The notes beneath the pieces are model-generated. The model was not told the DNA's origin and made no database searches. It saw only the letters and a list, made by a program, of their open reading frames with translations. DNA of 64,000 nucleotides from NCBI RefSeq assembly GCF_004346195.1, contig NZ_SMAK01000001.1, forward strand, positions 541,147 to 605,146. Reading direction: 5' to 3'. The first letter of the stretch is position 1. The number at the start of each line of letters is the position of its first letter. Source of the stretch: Tepidamorphus gemmatus. Lineage in GTDB: Bacteria; Pseudomonadota; Alphaproteobacteria; Rhizobiales; Tepidamorphaceae. Of this stretch, positions 8,453 through 18,170 are shown one piece after another. The position numbers and the translations under genes are program-made.

Positions 8453-9037
8453 ATGCGGATATGCGTGTTCTGCGGCTCGAAGCCGGGCAACGACGAGGCC
8501 TATGCCGATGCGGCGCGGGCCATGGGGCATGCGCTGGCCGAGAGTGGCATCGAGCTTGTCTATGGCGGCGGCCATGTCGGGCTGATGGGGATCACCGCCG
8601 ATGCGGTGCTGGCGGCTGGCGGACGGGCGATCGGCGTGATCCCGCAGGCCCTTGTCGACCGGGAACTCGCGCACCGATCCCTGAGCGAACTCCACATCGT
8701 CGGCTCGATGCACGAGCGCAAGCGGCTGATGGCGGACCTCGCCGACGGATTCGTCGCATTGCCGGGCGGGGCGGGAACGCTCGAGGAGATCTGCGAGCAA
8801 TGGACCTGGGGCCAGCTCGGCATCCACGCCAAGCCCTGCGGCTTCCTCGATGTCGGCGGCTATTACGCCCCAGTGCGGGAGATGGTGGCGAACATGATCG
8901 CCGCCGGATTCCTTGCGCCCGAGCACGGGGCGATGCTCGCCTTCGAGACCGAGCCCGCCGCGATCATCGCGCGTTTCCGTGCCTATGTTGCCCCGCCTCG
9001 CAAGTGGCTTGCGCCGGCGGAGCGGGTAAGGCCGTAG
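8453..9037 (+). CDS. LOG family protein (TIGR00730 Rossmann fold)
   Basis: The 194-residue protein has the LOG signatures YGGGHVGLMG (about 37-46) and PGGAGTLEE (104-112), plus the MHERK motif near 87-91. Members hydrolyse nucleoside 5'-monophosphates such as cytokinin riboside 5'-monophosphate or AMP, releasing the base; many bacterial ones are annotated as putative lysine decarboxylases by mistake. The length is normal for the type I group. It probably acts in the cytosol in nucleotide salvage or turnover. Confidence 0.9.
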   Translation: MRICVFCGSKPGNDEAYADAARAMGHALAESGIELVYGGGHVGLMGITADAVLAAGGRAIGVIPQALVDRELAHRSLSELHIVGSMHERKRLMADLADGFVALPGGAGTLEEICEQWTWGQLGIHAKPCGFLDVGGYYAPVREMVANMIAAGFLAPEHGAMLAFETEPAAIIARFRAYVAPPRKWLAPAERVRP

Positions 9038-9096
9038 GGGCTGCGACGAGCGCAGCTGTCCGCTTCGCCGCGGTCCGTGATGTCCGTTCCGCCATC

Positions 9097-9119
9097 ATGG
9101 CCGGGCTTGTCCCGGCCAT
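9097..9119. repeat. REP-like palindrome
   Basis: ATGGCCGGG and CCCGGCCAT flank a 5-bp spacer. Such extragenic palindromes occur in many copies in Hyphomicrobiales genomes, usually between convergent genes as here. Confidence 0.75.
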
Positions 9120-9208
9120 CCACGTCTTGTGGTCTCCGGAACGACAGACAGGCCGGGGATGCCCGCGCAGGAGCGGTCATGACATGCAGGCGCAAGGGTA
9201 ATGGCCGG

Positions 9209-10234
9209 CTATCCCGCCGCTCCCGCCTGATCGAGCCCGAATGCCTCGGCGAGCAGCGCGTATGACCGTTTGCGCGCCTCGTGGTCGAAGATCGTCGTGG
9301 TGATGATCAGCTCGTCCGCTTGGCACGCATGCGCAAGTTCCTCCAGCCTCGCGCGCACGGTGCCGGGGCTGCCGACCGCGTGACGGTCGCGGGTGCGGCG
9401 CATCTGGGCGCGGTCGGCCTCGGTGTAGGGAATCGCCAGCGCAGCCTCGGGGCTCGCCAGCGGCGCACGCTCGCCGCGCATGATCCGCAGCCAGGCCAGA
9501 TCGACGGTCGCGGCGAGGTATTCGGCGGCCTCGTCGGTTTCCGCCACCACGACCGAGACACCCAGGATCGCGTACGGGCGATCCATCCACGCCGAGGGCC
9601 GGAAGCTGTCGCGATAGATGCGCATCGCCTCGGCCGCCGGGAATGAGGCGAAGTGATGGGCGAAGGAATAGCCGAGTCCCATCGCGGCGGCGAGATGAGC
9701 GCCATAGCTGGATGAGCCCAGGATCCAGACCGGCGGCAGCACCACGTCGGTCGGCATCGCAGCGACGCGGCGAAACGGATGCGTCTCGGGAAAGGCGTCG
9801 GTGCCAAAGGCGATCAGTTCGTGCAGACGCTCGATGAAATCGTCGTCCTCCGGCTTGTCCATCCGTCGCCGCAGCGCCGCGGCGGTCAGCTGGTCGGTGC
9901 CCGGCGCGCGGCCGATCCCGAGGTCGATGCGGCCGGGAAACAGCGCCTCGAGCGTGCGGAAGTTCTCGGCAACGGTGAGCGGCGCATGGTTCGGCAGCAT
10001 GACCCCGCCCGATCCGATCCGCATGCGGCGCGTGGCGGCGGCGACCTGGCCGATCATGATTGCCGGCGACGAGGCGGCGACGCTTGCCAGGTTGTGGTGC
10101 TCGGCCAGCCAGTAGCGGGTGTAGCCGAGCTTGTCGACATGAGCCGCCAGGTCGATGGAGTTCCTCAGCGCCTGCGAGGGCGGTGTCGCGGTGGTGACGG
10201 GGGAGAGATCGAGGACGGAGAGGGCGAGGGGCAT
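9209..10234 (-). CDS. Luciferase-like (LLM class) flavin-dependent oxidoreductase
   Basis: This is a 341-residue bacterial-luciferase-fold monooxygenase of the MsnO8/YhbW-like subgroup. Signatures are MPLALSVLDLSPV at the N-terminus, YWLAEHHN, IGSGGVMLPNHAPL and LGIGRAPGTD. Enzymes of this group use FMNH2 and oxygen; the substrate cannot be predicted. ATG 10234 gives the family's normal start, but two further ATGs in frame lie 7 and 11 codons upstream and no clear Shine-Dalgarno separates them. It is followed by aspartate aminotransferase upstream on the same strand, 149 bp away, with a REP-like palindrome between them. Confidence 0.88.
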   Translation of the reverse strand: MPLALSVLDLSPVTTATPPSQALRNSIDLAAHVDKLGYTRYWLAEHHNLASVAASSPAIMIGQVAAATRRMRIGSGGVMLPNHAPLTVAENFRTLEALFPGRIDLGIGRAPGTDQLTAAALRRRMDKPEDDDFIERLHELIAFGTDAFPETHPFRRVAAMPTDVVLPPVWILGSSSYGAHLAAAMGLGYSFAHHFASFPAAEAMRIYRDSFRPSAWMDRPYAILGVSVVVAETDEAAEYLAATVDLAWLRIMRGERAPLASPEAALAIPYTEADRAQMRRTRDRHAVGSPGTVRARLEELAHACQADELIITTTIFDHEARKRSYALLAEAFGLDQAGAAG

Positions 10235-10279
10235 GGCGCAGGGCTCGATGGACATGCCCGCGATCAAGTGGAGGCGGCG

Positions 10280-10302
10280 ATGCCCGGGTCAAGCCCGGGC
10301 AT
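10280..10302. repeat. REP-like palindrome
   Basis: ATGCCCGGG and CCCGGGCAT flank a 5-bp spacer. Same class as the element at 9097, with an altered centre. Confidence 0.75.
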
Positions 10303-10382
10303 GGCGTGGCACGGCGTTCGCGACCTGGGACCGACGGGCCCGCGGGCCTTACGTCGCGATGGCTGCCGCATCCCGCGTCCGC

Positions 10383-11600
<1,218 letters not shown>

Positions 11601-11754
11601 TCAAAGGGGTCGAGAAGCGCGGCGGACCCTAGTGAAGCCGCGCGCGCGACGCAAGCGTCGGGCAGGGACGGGCGGTCGGATTTCGCGCTGCACCGCCACT
11701 GAGGCGAGCAAGTGATGTTGCGCCGCGCATAGACGGTGCGCAGTTCCTGCAGCA

Positions 11755-11775
11755 CTCTGAATTCAGAATTCAGAG
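11755..11775. promoter_or_regulatory. Perfect palindrome, likely GntR operator
   Basis: CTCTGAATT-N3-AATTCAGAG is a perfect 9-bp inverted repeat with a 3-bp spacer. It ends one base before an in-frame ATG and 45 bp before the GTG I take as the start of the GntR gene. It is AT-rich in a GC-rich context. Position and symmetry fit an autoregulatory operator for the dimeric regulator. Confidence 0.6.
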
Positions 11776-11820
11776 ATGACCCGGCGCGCCGCCGGGCATC
11801 CGCTCACCCGGAGGACCCGC

Positions 11821-12504
11821 GTGCAGCCGCTCGGCATCGTCCCGAACCTGATCGACCAGGTTTACGAGCGCCTCGTCGACGCGATCGCGGCGGGCGAACT
11901 CGAGCCCGGCGCGCGTCTCGGGCAGGAAGAGGTTGCCGCCCGGCTCGGCGTGTCGCGCCAGCCGGTCAGCCATGCGCTGCACATGCTCAAGCGGCAAGGG
12001 CTCGCCATCGAGCAGGGCAAGCGCGGCGTTGCCGTTGCGCCGATCGAACCCCGGCGCATCGCCGATCTCTACGAGGTGCGCGCCGCGCTCGAAGAGGTCG
12101 CGGCCAGCCGCGCCGCGCGCGCCGTCGCCGAAGGCCTGGCCGATCCGGCTGCGTTCTTTGCTGCGCGCAATGCGCTGGCCACAGGTCAGTCGCTGTCTGA
12201 CGCCGATCCCATGCACGACTGGATCGCTGCCGACGTGCGGTTCCATTCGGCCCTGCACCGCCTGTCCGGCAATATGGCGATCGTCGAGACGGTGGCGGCT
12301 CAGTGGCCGCATTTCAAGCGCTCGATGGGTGCGGTTCTGGGCGACAGGGAGATCCGGCGCCGGGTCTGGGCGGAACATGCTGGCATCCTCGCCGCTGTCG
12401 AGGCAGGCGACCCGGACGAGGCGGGCCGCCGTGCCCGCACCCACACCGAACAAGCCGGCGCGGCGCTCGTCGCGAGGCTTCTCCTGAAGGACGACGCTGC
12501 CTGA
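11821..12504 (+). CDS. GntR-family transcriptional regulator (FCD/FadR subfamily)
   Basis: This is a 227-residue regulator: winged helix (about 5-70, with LGVSRQPVSHALHMLKRQGL as recognition region) followed by an all-helical FCD ligand-binding domain that usually binds a small organic acid through metal-coordinating histidines (RFHSALHRLSGN and HAGI). I choose GTG 11821 because GGAGG is 6 bp upstream; an ATG 45 bp earlier has no good ribosome site and touches the palindrome. It lies 53 bp before the dioxygenase gene on the same strand, so it probably controls that gene and perhaps the nearby transporter. Confidence 0.85.
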   Translation: MQPLGIVPNLIDQVYERLVDAIAAGELEPGARLGQEEVAARLGVSRQPVSHALHMLKRQGLAIEQGKRGVAVAPIEPRRIADLYEVRAALEEVAASRAARAVAEGLADPAAFFAARNALATGQSLSDADPMHDWIAADVRFHSALHRLSGNMAIVETVAAQWPHFKRSMGAVLGDREIRRRVWAEHAGILAAVEAGDPDEAGRRARTHTEQAGAALVARLLLKDDAA

Positions 12505-12557
12505 GGCGCAGCGGCAGGCGTCGCCCGATCAACGGACTGCGCAAGAGGAGAGACGCC

Positions 12558-13358
12558 ATGAGACTGACCGACGCCCAGCTGAAGGAATTCGACGAGACCG
12601 GCTATTTGTTCCTGCCGGACTGCTTCTCGGACGCCGAGGTGGCGGTGCTGCGCGAGGAGGCCGAGAAGATCTACACGGAGGATCGTGAGGAGGTGTGGCG
12701 GGAGAAATCCGGAGCGCCTCGCACCGCGTTCGCCGCGCATACCTACAACGAGGCGTTCCGGCGGCTCGGCGCGCATCCCCGCCTTGTCGGGCCGGTATGC
12801 CAGCTGTTCGGCGAACCGGTCTACATGCACCAGTTCAAGATCAACGCCAAGGCGCCGTTCGACGGCGAGGTTTGGCAGTGGCACCAGGACTATGGCACCT
12901 GGGCGCGCGACGACGGCATGCCGGAGCCGAGGGCCATGAACATCGCCGTCTTCCTCGACGAGGTGATGGCGATCAACGGGCCGCTGATGTTCATTCCCAG
13001 AAGCCACAAGTCCGGCGTGCTCGAGGCAGGCCACGACGTTCAGACGACGTCCTATCCGCTGTGGACGCTCGACAAGGAGACGGTGACAAGGCTCGCCGAG
13101 GAAGGCGGCATCGTCGCGCCGACCGGCAAGCCCGGCTCGGTGCTGATGTTCCACGGCAATCTGGTCCATGCCAGCCCGCCGAACATCACGCCCTATCCGC
13201 GCAAGATCGTCTATCTGACGCTGTGTGCGGTCTCCAACTACATCCGCAAGCCGACCCGGCCCGAATGGATCGCTCACCGCGATTTCACGCCGATCACGCC
13301 ACTCGCCGACGACGCGCTGATGGAACTGGCCGAGGCGAAGCGGCAGGCGGCGGAATAG
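12558..13358 (+). CDS. Phytanoyl-CoA dioxygenase family protein (EctD-like)
   Basis: This is a 266-residue Fe(II)/2-oxoglutarate dioxygenase. The facial triad is H109-x-D111 (WQWHQDYGTW) with the distal His at about 204 (NLVHASPPN). The segment W-x-W-H-x-D-[YF]-x-T-W-x-x-[DE]-D-G-M-P closely follows the signature of ectoine hydroxylase EctD, though no ectoine synthesis genes are near. It may hydroxylate another small zwitterion or amino-acid-like compound. AGAGGAGAG precedes the ATG. It is cotranscribed with the GntR regulator. Confidence 0.85.
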   Translation: MRLTDAQLKEFDETGYLFLPDCFSDAEVAVLREEAEKIYTEDREEVWREKSGAPRTAFAAHTYNEAFRRLGAHPRLVGPVCQLFGEPVYMHQFKINAKAPFDGEVWQWHQDYGTWARDDGMPEPRAMNIAVFLDEVMAINGPLMFIPRSHKSGVLEAGHDVQTTSYPLWTLDKETVTRLAEEGGIVAPTGKPGSVLMFHGNLVHASPPNITPYPRKIVYLTLCAVSNYIRKPTRPEWIAHRDFTPITPLADDALMELAEAKRQAAE

Positions 13359-13417
13359 GCGCGCAGGCCTGTTTCGCTGTCACAGGCGCGGACGCGCGAA
13401 CCCGCGTCCACGCTTGC

Positions 13418-13484
13418 ATTGCCGGGCCCGACCCGGCGCTGTCGCGCTGGTCTGACGCGAGGTGCCCGTGTGAGGCCCGGGCAT
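13418..13484. repeat. Pair of degenerate REP-like palindromes
   Basis: GCCGGG-N5-CCCGGC lies at 13421-13437 and an imperfect TGCCCG...CCCGGGCA at 13463-13484. They resemble the palindromes at 9097 and 10280 and sit between the convergent dioxygenase and tctA genes. Confidence 0.6.
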
Positions 13485-13591
13485 GACAGGGCGCGGCGAG
13501 CGGGCCGTGTGCCCGCTCCGCCGTTGCCGTCATCTCGCCAACCCCTGACCCGTCCCGGCCCCGGCCGCGCTGCTGCCGGCCCGGCCCAAGC

Positions 13592-13626
13592 CAACCCAAC
13601 CTAACCTAACCTAACCTAACCTAACC
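13592..13626. repeat. CCTAA pentanucleotide microsatellite
   Basis: Two CCAA-type units are followed by about five perfect copies of CCTAA. The array overlaps the tctA stop codon on the minus strand, where it reads GTTAG repeats. Confidence 0.9.
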
Positions 13627-15126
13627 TTGCCCGGCCTCGCCCGGCGCGCCGGACTTGCGGACGGCACGGCCGATAAGGGGCGAGAGCCAGATCAGGATCG
13701 TGGCGATGCCGAGGCCCGCGGCAATCGGACGCTCGAAGAAGGCGAGGAAGGAGCCGTCGGCCTTGATCATCGAGGTGACGAAGGTGTCCTCCAGCATCGG
13801 TCCGATGACGATGCCGAGAATGCAGGGGGCGATCGGGATGCGGTTCTCCTCCATGATGAAGCCGAGCACGCCGAAGACGAGCATCACCACGATGCCGTAG
13901 GTCGCATTGTTGGAGGCGAAGGCACCGACGATGCAGAACGCCAGGATGATCGGCATCAGCAGCTTGCGCGGCACCAGCAGAAGCCGTTTGGCCGCCTTGA
14001 TGGCGAGCCAGCCGAACGGGATCATCACCAGATTGGCAAGGATGAAGATGATGAACACCGCGTAGATCGCCTGCGGGTTGAACAGGAACAGCGTCGGCCC
14101 CGGGTTGAGACCCTTGACGTAGAGAACGCCGATCACGATTGCGGTGATGGTATCGCCGGGGATGCCAAACACCAGCGCCGGGATCCAGGCCGAGGACACC
14201 GCGGCATTGTTGGCCGACGTGCTCTCGACAATGCCCTCGACGTGGCCGGTGCCGAATTTCTCCGGCGTCTTCGAGAATTTCCGGCTGAGCGCATAGGCGA
14301 CCCAGGCGGCGATGTCAGCGCCCGCGCCGGGGAGCGCGCCGATCGAGGTTCCGATGATGTTGCCGCGGATCTGCTGGCGCCAGTAGGTGCGGATGAGGTT
14401 GCCCCAGTGCGAGAAGATGTGGCCGGTCGCCGCCTGCACCCGGCCGATCGCCGGCACCCCCGCCGCCACCGAGCGCAGCACCTCGGACACCGCAAACAGG
14501 CCGATCATCGCCGGGATGAAGTCGATCCCGGCAAGAAGATCGGTCGACCCGAAGGTGAAGCGTGGCACGCCGGCGGGGTTGTTGAGGCCGATGGTGGAGA
14601 CGAACAGGCCGATGAACAGGCTGACGAAGGCCCTGAGCGGCGAGGATGCGCCGATGAAGACCGCACAGGTCAGTCCGAGCAGCGCCATCCAGAAATACTC
14701 GAAGGACGAGAACTTCAGCGCCACTTCCGCCAGCGTGGGCGCGGCGAAGATGAGAACGAAGGTCCCGAACAGCCCGCCCATCGCCGAGAACAGCAGGTTG
14801 GCACCGAGTGCGATTTCCGCCTGGCCCTTGCGCGTCATCGCATAGGCCTCGTCAGTATAGGCGGCGGAGGCGGGCGTGCCGGGAATGCGCAGCAAGGTGC
14901 CGGGGATGTCGCCGGCGAAGATCGCCATCGCCGCACAGGTCACGATCGCGCCGACGGCGGGAACGGGATCCATGAAGAAGGTGAGCGGCACCAGCAGCGC
15001 GGTCGCCATGGTGGCAGTGAGACCCGGGATGGCGCCAACCATCAGGCCGAACATCGCCGCCACGAACACCGTGCCGATCACCTGCCACTGGAACACCAGC
15101 TCGAAGGCCTGGCCGAGGGCGCTCAT
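13621..15126 (-). CDS. tctA: Tripartite tricarboxylate transporter permease TctA
   Basis: The 501-residue large membrane subunit of a TTT transporter has about 11-12 predicted helices. Family marks are GLMVGAIPGLTATMATALLVPLTF near the N-terminus and LPGAGADIAAWVAYALSRK in the second half. With TctB it moves a carboxylate bound by TctC across the inner membrane using ion gradients. The start is ATG 15126; the frame continues upstream into the tctB coding region. The gene order tctC-tctB-tctA on the minus strand is standard. The stop codon lies inside a CCTAA repeat array. Confidence 0.93.
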   Translation of the reverse strand: MSALGQAFELVFQWQVIGTVFVAAMFGLMVGAIPGLTATMATALLVPLTFFMDPVPAVGAIVTCAAMAIFAGDIPGTLLRIPGTPASAAYTDEAYAMTRKGQAEIALGANLLFSAMGGLFGTFVLIFAAPTLAEVALKFSSFEYFWMALLGLTCAVFIGASSPLRAFVSLFIGLFVSTIGLNNPAGVPRFTFGSTDLLAGIDFIPAMIGLFAVSEVLRSVAAGVPAIGRVQAATGHIFSHWGNLIRTYWRQQIRGNIIGTSIGALPGAGADIAAWVAYALSRKFSKTPEKFGTGHVEGIVESTSANNAAVSSAWIPALVFGIPGDTITAIVIGVLYVKGLNPGPTLFLFNPQAIYAVFIIFILANLVMIPFGWLAIKAAKRLLLVPRKLLMPIILAFCIVGAFASNNATYGIVVMLVFGVLGFIMEENRIPIAPCILGIVIGPMLEDTFVTSMIKADGSFLAFFERPIAAGLGIATILIWLSPLIGRAVRKSGAPGEAGQG

Positions 15127-15172
15127 GCGCGGAAAGCCTTTTGCTCGCAGCCGATGCCGGGGGGCATCGCGG

Positions 15173-15640
15173 CTACCAGGATACCCGGGGGAAGATGCCG
15201 AGCGGCAGCGGGACCAGCAGGAAACCGGCAAACAGGCCGTGAATGACCATCGTCGTCGCCGCCGCCGCGACGATCGCCATCAGCCAGTGGACCTGCAACA
15301 GCAGGAACAGGCCGAGCAGCATTCCCGCCATGACGGGAATGAAGCCAAGGCGCGGCGCCAGCAGGATGTAGCCGATCATGGCCAGCACGGTGAGCGCCAC
15401 GGAGACCACCGCCCGTCGGTCGAGCATCCATTCCGCCGCCTCCAGATGCCGGTGCCCGGCCCGGATGCCGCCGATCATCAGCAGGACGCCGCAGCCCGCC
15501 AGACCGATCGCCACGGCGATCGGAAACGTCGCCGCCCCGTAGGTCTGGCCGGGAATCGCCGGGAAGGTCTGAGAAAACCCGGCGAGTGCTGCCGACAGGA
15601 TCAGCAGCAGCCCGCCGAGCATGGTGTCGCCGAGGCGCAT
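15173..15640 (-). CDS. tctB: Tripartite tricarboxylate transporter small subunit TctB
   Basis: A 155-residue protein with four predicted membrane helices (MLGGLLLILSAALAG, PIAVAIGLAGCGVLLMIGG, VVSVALTVLAMIGYILLA, GMLLGLFLLLQVHWL and the C-terminal hydrophobic block). Length and topology fit TctB, the small permease subunit. It sits between tctC (24 bp upstream) and tctA (46 bp downstream), so the three genes form one operon. Confidence 0.9.
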   Translation of the reverse strand: MRLGDTMLGGLLLILSAALAGFSQTFPAIPGQTYGAATFPIAVAIGLAGCGVLLMIGGIRAGHRHLEAAEWMLDRRAVVSVALTVLAMIGYILLAPRLGFIPVMAGMLLGLFLLLQVHWLMAIVAAAATTMVIHGLFAGFLLVPLPLGIFPRVSW

Positions 15641-15664
15641 CGGGGATCCCTGCGCGGGTCCCGC

Positions 15665-16642
15665 CTACTGGGCGATGCCCACGGCCTTCATGACCGCGCC
15701 GAGATTCTCGTTCGACTGCTTCATGAAATCCGCGAACTCCTGGCCGGAGGCCCAGCGGATGCCGAAGCCGCGCTCCTTCATGAAATCCTGATACTCGGAG
15801 CTGTTGTAGACCTTCTCGAGCGCCGCGGTGAGTTTGGCGGTGACATCGTCGGGTAGGCCCTTGGGGCCGACGATGCCGCGCCAGGCGCCGATCGTCCAAT
15901 CCGAACCGAGCGCCTCCTTCAGCGTGGGGACATCCGGGAAGAGGTCGGCGCGCGTCTGCGCCATGATCGCCAGAGACCTGACGCGTCCGGCTTCGATCAG
16001 CGAACGGGCTTCCGGCAGCGAGCAGGGAACGATGTTGACGCCGCCTGCCACGAGATCCTGCAGGCCCGGCGCGGCGCCCTGGCTCGGCACCCATGGCACC
16101 GAGGCCGGATCGACGCCGATGCTGTCGAGCATGCCGGCGATCGCCAGATGCCAGATGCCGCCCTGACCGGTTCCCGATGCCTTCAGTTGGCCGGGATTGG
16201 CTTTGATCGCCTCGACCAGTTCCGCAGCCGTCTTGTACGGCGAATCGGCAGCGACTTGCAGACCCGCCGGATCCTCGTTGACCAGCGCGATCGGGGTGTA
16301 GGATTCCCAGGTGAGATCGGTGAGACCCTGCCAATGCATCATGCCGATCTCGACGGTGGCCACGCCGATCGTATAGCCGTCAGGCGCCGCCTCGGCGATC
16401 GCCGAATGGCCCACGACGCCGGATCCGCCGGTACGGTTCACCACGTTGACCGGCTGACCGAGCTCCTTCTCGAGGATCGCGGCGATGATGCGGCCGGTCG
16501 CGTCCGTGCCGCCGCCGGCGCCCCAGGGCACGACCATGGTGATCGGGCGGTCCGGATATTCGGCATGGGCCGGTCCTGCCAGCGGCAGGACGATGGCGGC
16601 CGCAGCGACGAACAGGGCGCCACGAAGCACTCTCCCAAGCAT
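15665..16642 (-). CDS. tctC: TTT transporter substrate-binding protein TctC (Bug family)
   Basis: The 325-residue periplasmic receptor starts at ATG 16642 (GGGAGAG upstream) with a signal peptide to about residue 27 (GPAHA-EY). The Bug-family marks are YPDRPITMVVPWGAGGGTDATGR at the mature N-terminus and the NRTGGSGVVG loop that contacts the ligand carboxylate. It captures a small carboxylic or amino acid for TctAB. An upstream in-frame ATG at 16684 overlaps a GTATAC-containing promoter region and is less likely. It is divergent from the SAF-domain dehydrogenase, suggesting shared regulation. Confidence 0.92.
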   Translation of the reverse strand: MLGRVLRGALFVAAAAIVLPLAGPAHAEYPDRPITMVVPWGAGGGTDATGRIIAAILEKELGQPVNVVNRTGGSGVVGHSAIAEAAPDGYTIGVATVEIGMMHWQGLTDLTWESYTPIALVNEDPAGLQVAADSPYKTAAELVEAIKANPGQLKASGTGQGGIWHLAIAGMLDSIGVDPASVPWVPSQGAAPGLQDLVAGGVNIVPCSLPEARSLIEAGRVRSLAIMAQTRADLFPDVPTLKEALGSDWTIGAWRGIVGPKGLPDDVTAKLTAALEKVYNSSEYQDFMKERGFGIRWASGQEFADFMKQSNENLGAVMKAVGIAQ

Positions 16643-16815
16643 GCGTCTCTCCCAGGTTGGTTGTTTTGTGTATACGATAGCCATTGTTCACCCAAATGGT
16701 AGGGGCTTGCAAGGGACGTGCGCGAGAATCAGACCGAGGGTGCTGCCGGAGGCGAATCCTGGCAATAGTCTCGGCCGGTTCGCTTGCACGGGCGGAAGAA
16801 CGAACAGGAGACGGC

Positions 16816-18123
16816 ATGAATTTGATGGCATTGCTGGCCCGTCGCCAGGAGGAAGGTCGGCCGGTCCGGGTCGGGCTCATTGGTGCCGGCAAGTTCGGAT
16901 CAATGTTTCTCTCGCAAGTGCCGACCACGCCCGGCCTCGACGTGGCGGCGATCGCCGATCTCGATGTGGAACGTGCCCGCGCTGCCTGCCGGACCGTCGG
17001 CTGGGACGAGGAGCGCGTGGCGCACACCGTGTTCTGCGCGGATGGCAGGGAGCTCTGCGCGCGCGATGACGTCGAGGTGGTGATCGAGGCTACCGGGCAT
17101 CCGGGCGCCGGGATCGCGCATGCGCTGGCGGCCTTCGAGGCGGGAAAGCACATTGTCATGGTCAATGTCGAGGCCGACGTGCTGGCCGGCGCGGCGCTTG
17201 CCAGGCGGGCGAAATCCGCCGGTGTCGTCTACACGATGGCCTATGGCGACCAGCCGGCGCTGACCTGCGAGATGGTCGACTGGGCGCGCGCCTGCGGATT
17301 TTCGGTCGTCGCGGCGGGGAAGGGGACCAAGTATCTTCCGGAGTTCCACACCGTCACGCCCGACAACGTTTGGCCGCACTACGGATTGACGCCGGAGCAA
17401 GCTGCCGCTGCGGGCATGAACCCGCAGATGTTCAACTCCTTCCTCGACGGCACCAAGTCGGCGATCGAGATGGCGGCCATCGCCAATGCCACGGGCCTCG
17501 GCGTGCCGGATGACGGTCTGTCCTTCCCGCCCTGCGGAGTCGACGATCTCGCCCATGTGCTGCGGCCGAAGTCCGCAGGCGGGATGCTGCAGCGCTCGGG
17601 CATGGTCGAAGTTGTCTCGAGCCTCGAGCGCGATGGGCGGCCGGTGTTCCGGGACCTCAGATGGGGCGTCTACGTGGTCCTGGAGGCCCCGAACGATTAT
17701 GCGGCCGCCTGCTTCAGGCAGTACGGCCTGAAGACCGACGAGACCGGGCGCTACGCGGCGATGTACAAGCCGTTCCACCTGATCGGGCTCGAGCTCAACG
17801 TCTCGGTGCTGAATGCTGCGCTGCGCGGTGAGCCGACCGGGGCGACCCGTGCCTTCGTCGGCGATGCGGTGGCGGTCGCCAAGCGCGACCTGAAGCCCGG
17901 CGAGCGGCTCGACGGGGAAGGCGGCTACACGGTCTGGGGCAAGCTCATGCCGGCCGCCAGAAGCGTCGAGATCGGCGCCCTGCCGATCGGCCTCGCCCAC
18001 GGTGTGACGCTCACCGGACCGGTCCCGGCGGGGGCGGTGGTCCGTTTCGCAGACGTTAGCCTTGGCGACAGCACGACATTGACCTCGCGTAAGGAGCACG
18101 AGAAGCTGCTTGGCGACGTGTAG
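16816..18123 (+). CDS. NAD(P)-binding dehydrogenase with C-terminal SAF domain
   Basis: This 435-residue protein has an N-terminal Rossmann domain (VRVGLIGAGKFGSMFLSQ, about 20-37; homoserine-dehydrogenase-like) and a C-terminal SAF domain (about 365-430, RDLKPGERLDGEGGYTVWG). Related proteins are annotated as homoserine dehydrogenase-like or Gfo/Idh-type oxidoreductases and occur in sugar-acid and polyol catabolic clusters. It is divergent from tctCBA and followed by an ABM monooxygenase, so I infer it processes the compound imported by that transporter. CAGGAG precedes ATG 16816. Substrate unknown. Confidence 0.8.
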   Translation: MNLMALLARRQEEGRPVRVGLIGAGKFGSMFLSQVPTTPGLDVAAIADLDVERARAACRTVGWDEERVAHTVFCADGRELCARDDVEVVIEATGHPGAGIAHALAAFEAGKHIVMVNVEADVLAGAALARRAKSAGVVYTMAYGDQPALTCEMVDWARACGFSVVAAGKGTKYLPEFHTVTPDNVWPHYGLTPEQAAAAGMNPQMFNSFLDGTKSAIEMAAIANATGLGVPDDGLSFPPCGVDDLAHVLRPKSAGGMLQRSGMVEVVSSLERDGRPVFRDLRWGVYVVLEAPNDYAAACFRQYGLKTDETGRYAAMYKPFHLIGLELNVSVLNAALRGEPTGATRAFVGDAVAVAKRDLKPGERLDGEGGYTVWGKLMPAARSVEIGALPIGLAHGVTLTGPVPAGAVVRFADVSLGDSTTLTSRKEHEKLLGDV

Positions 18124-18170
18124 CCGAACGCAGATCGCGCCGGCACGGAAGACCGCCGTCACAAGCAGCC

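Noticed and set aside
12558..13358. Ectoine hydroxylase EctD proper
   Set aside because: The signature is similar but the protein is shorter, and no ectABC genes are nearby; I keep the family-level call.
13592..13626. CCTAA array as a telomere-like or CRISPR-like structure
   Set aside because: Five perfect pentamers only, no spacers, single copy; an ordinary microsatellite. No CRISPR-like repeat-spacer pattern occurs in the window.
13627..15246. 539-codon plus-strand frame across tctA
   Set aside because: Antisense shadow: very high Asp/Arg/Gly/His content, no domain, and it runs through tctA, which has full family motifs.
16659..16684. GTATAC-centred sequence upstream of tctC as a FadR-type operator
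   Set aside because: Only the central 6 bp are symmetric; flanking bases do not match, so I do not list it as a site.
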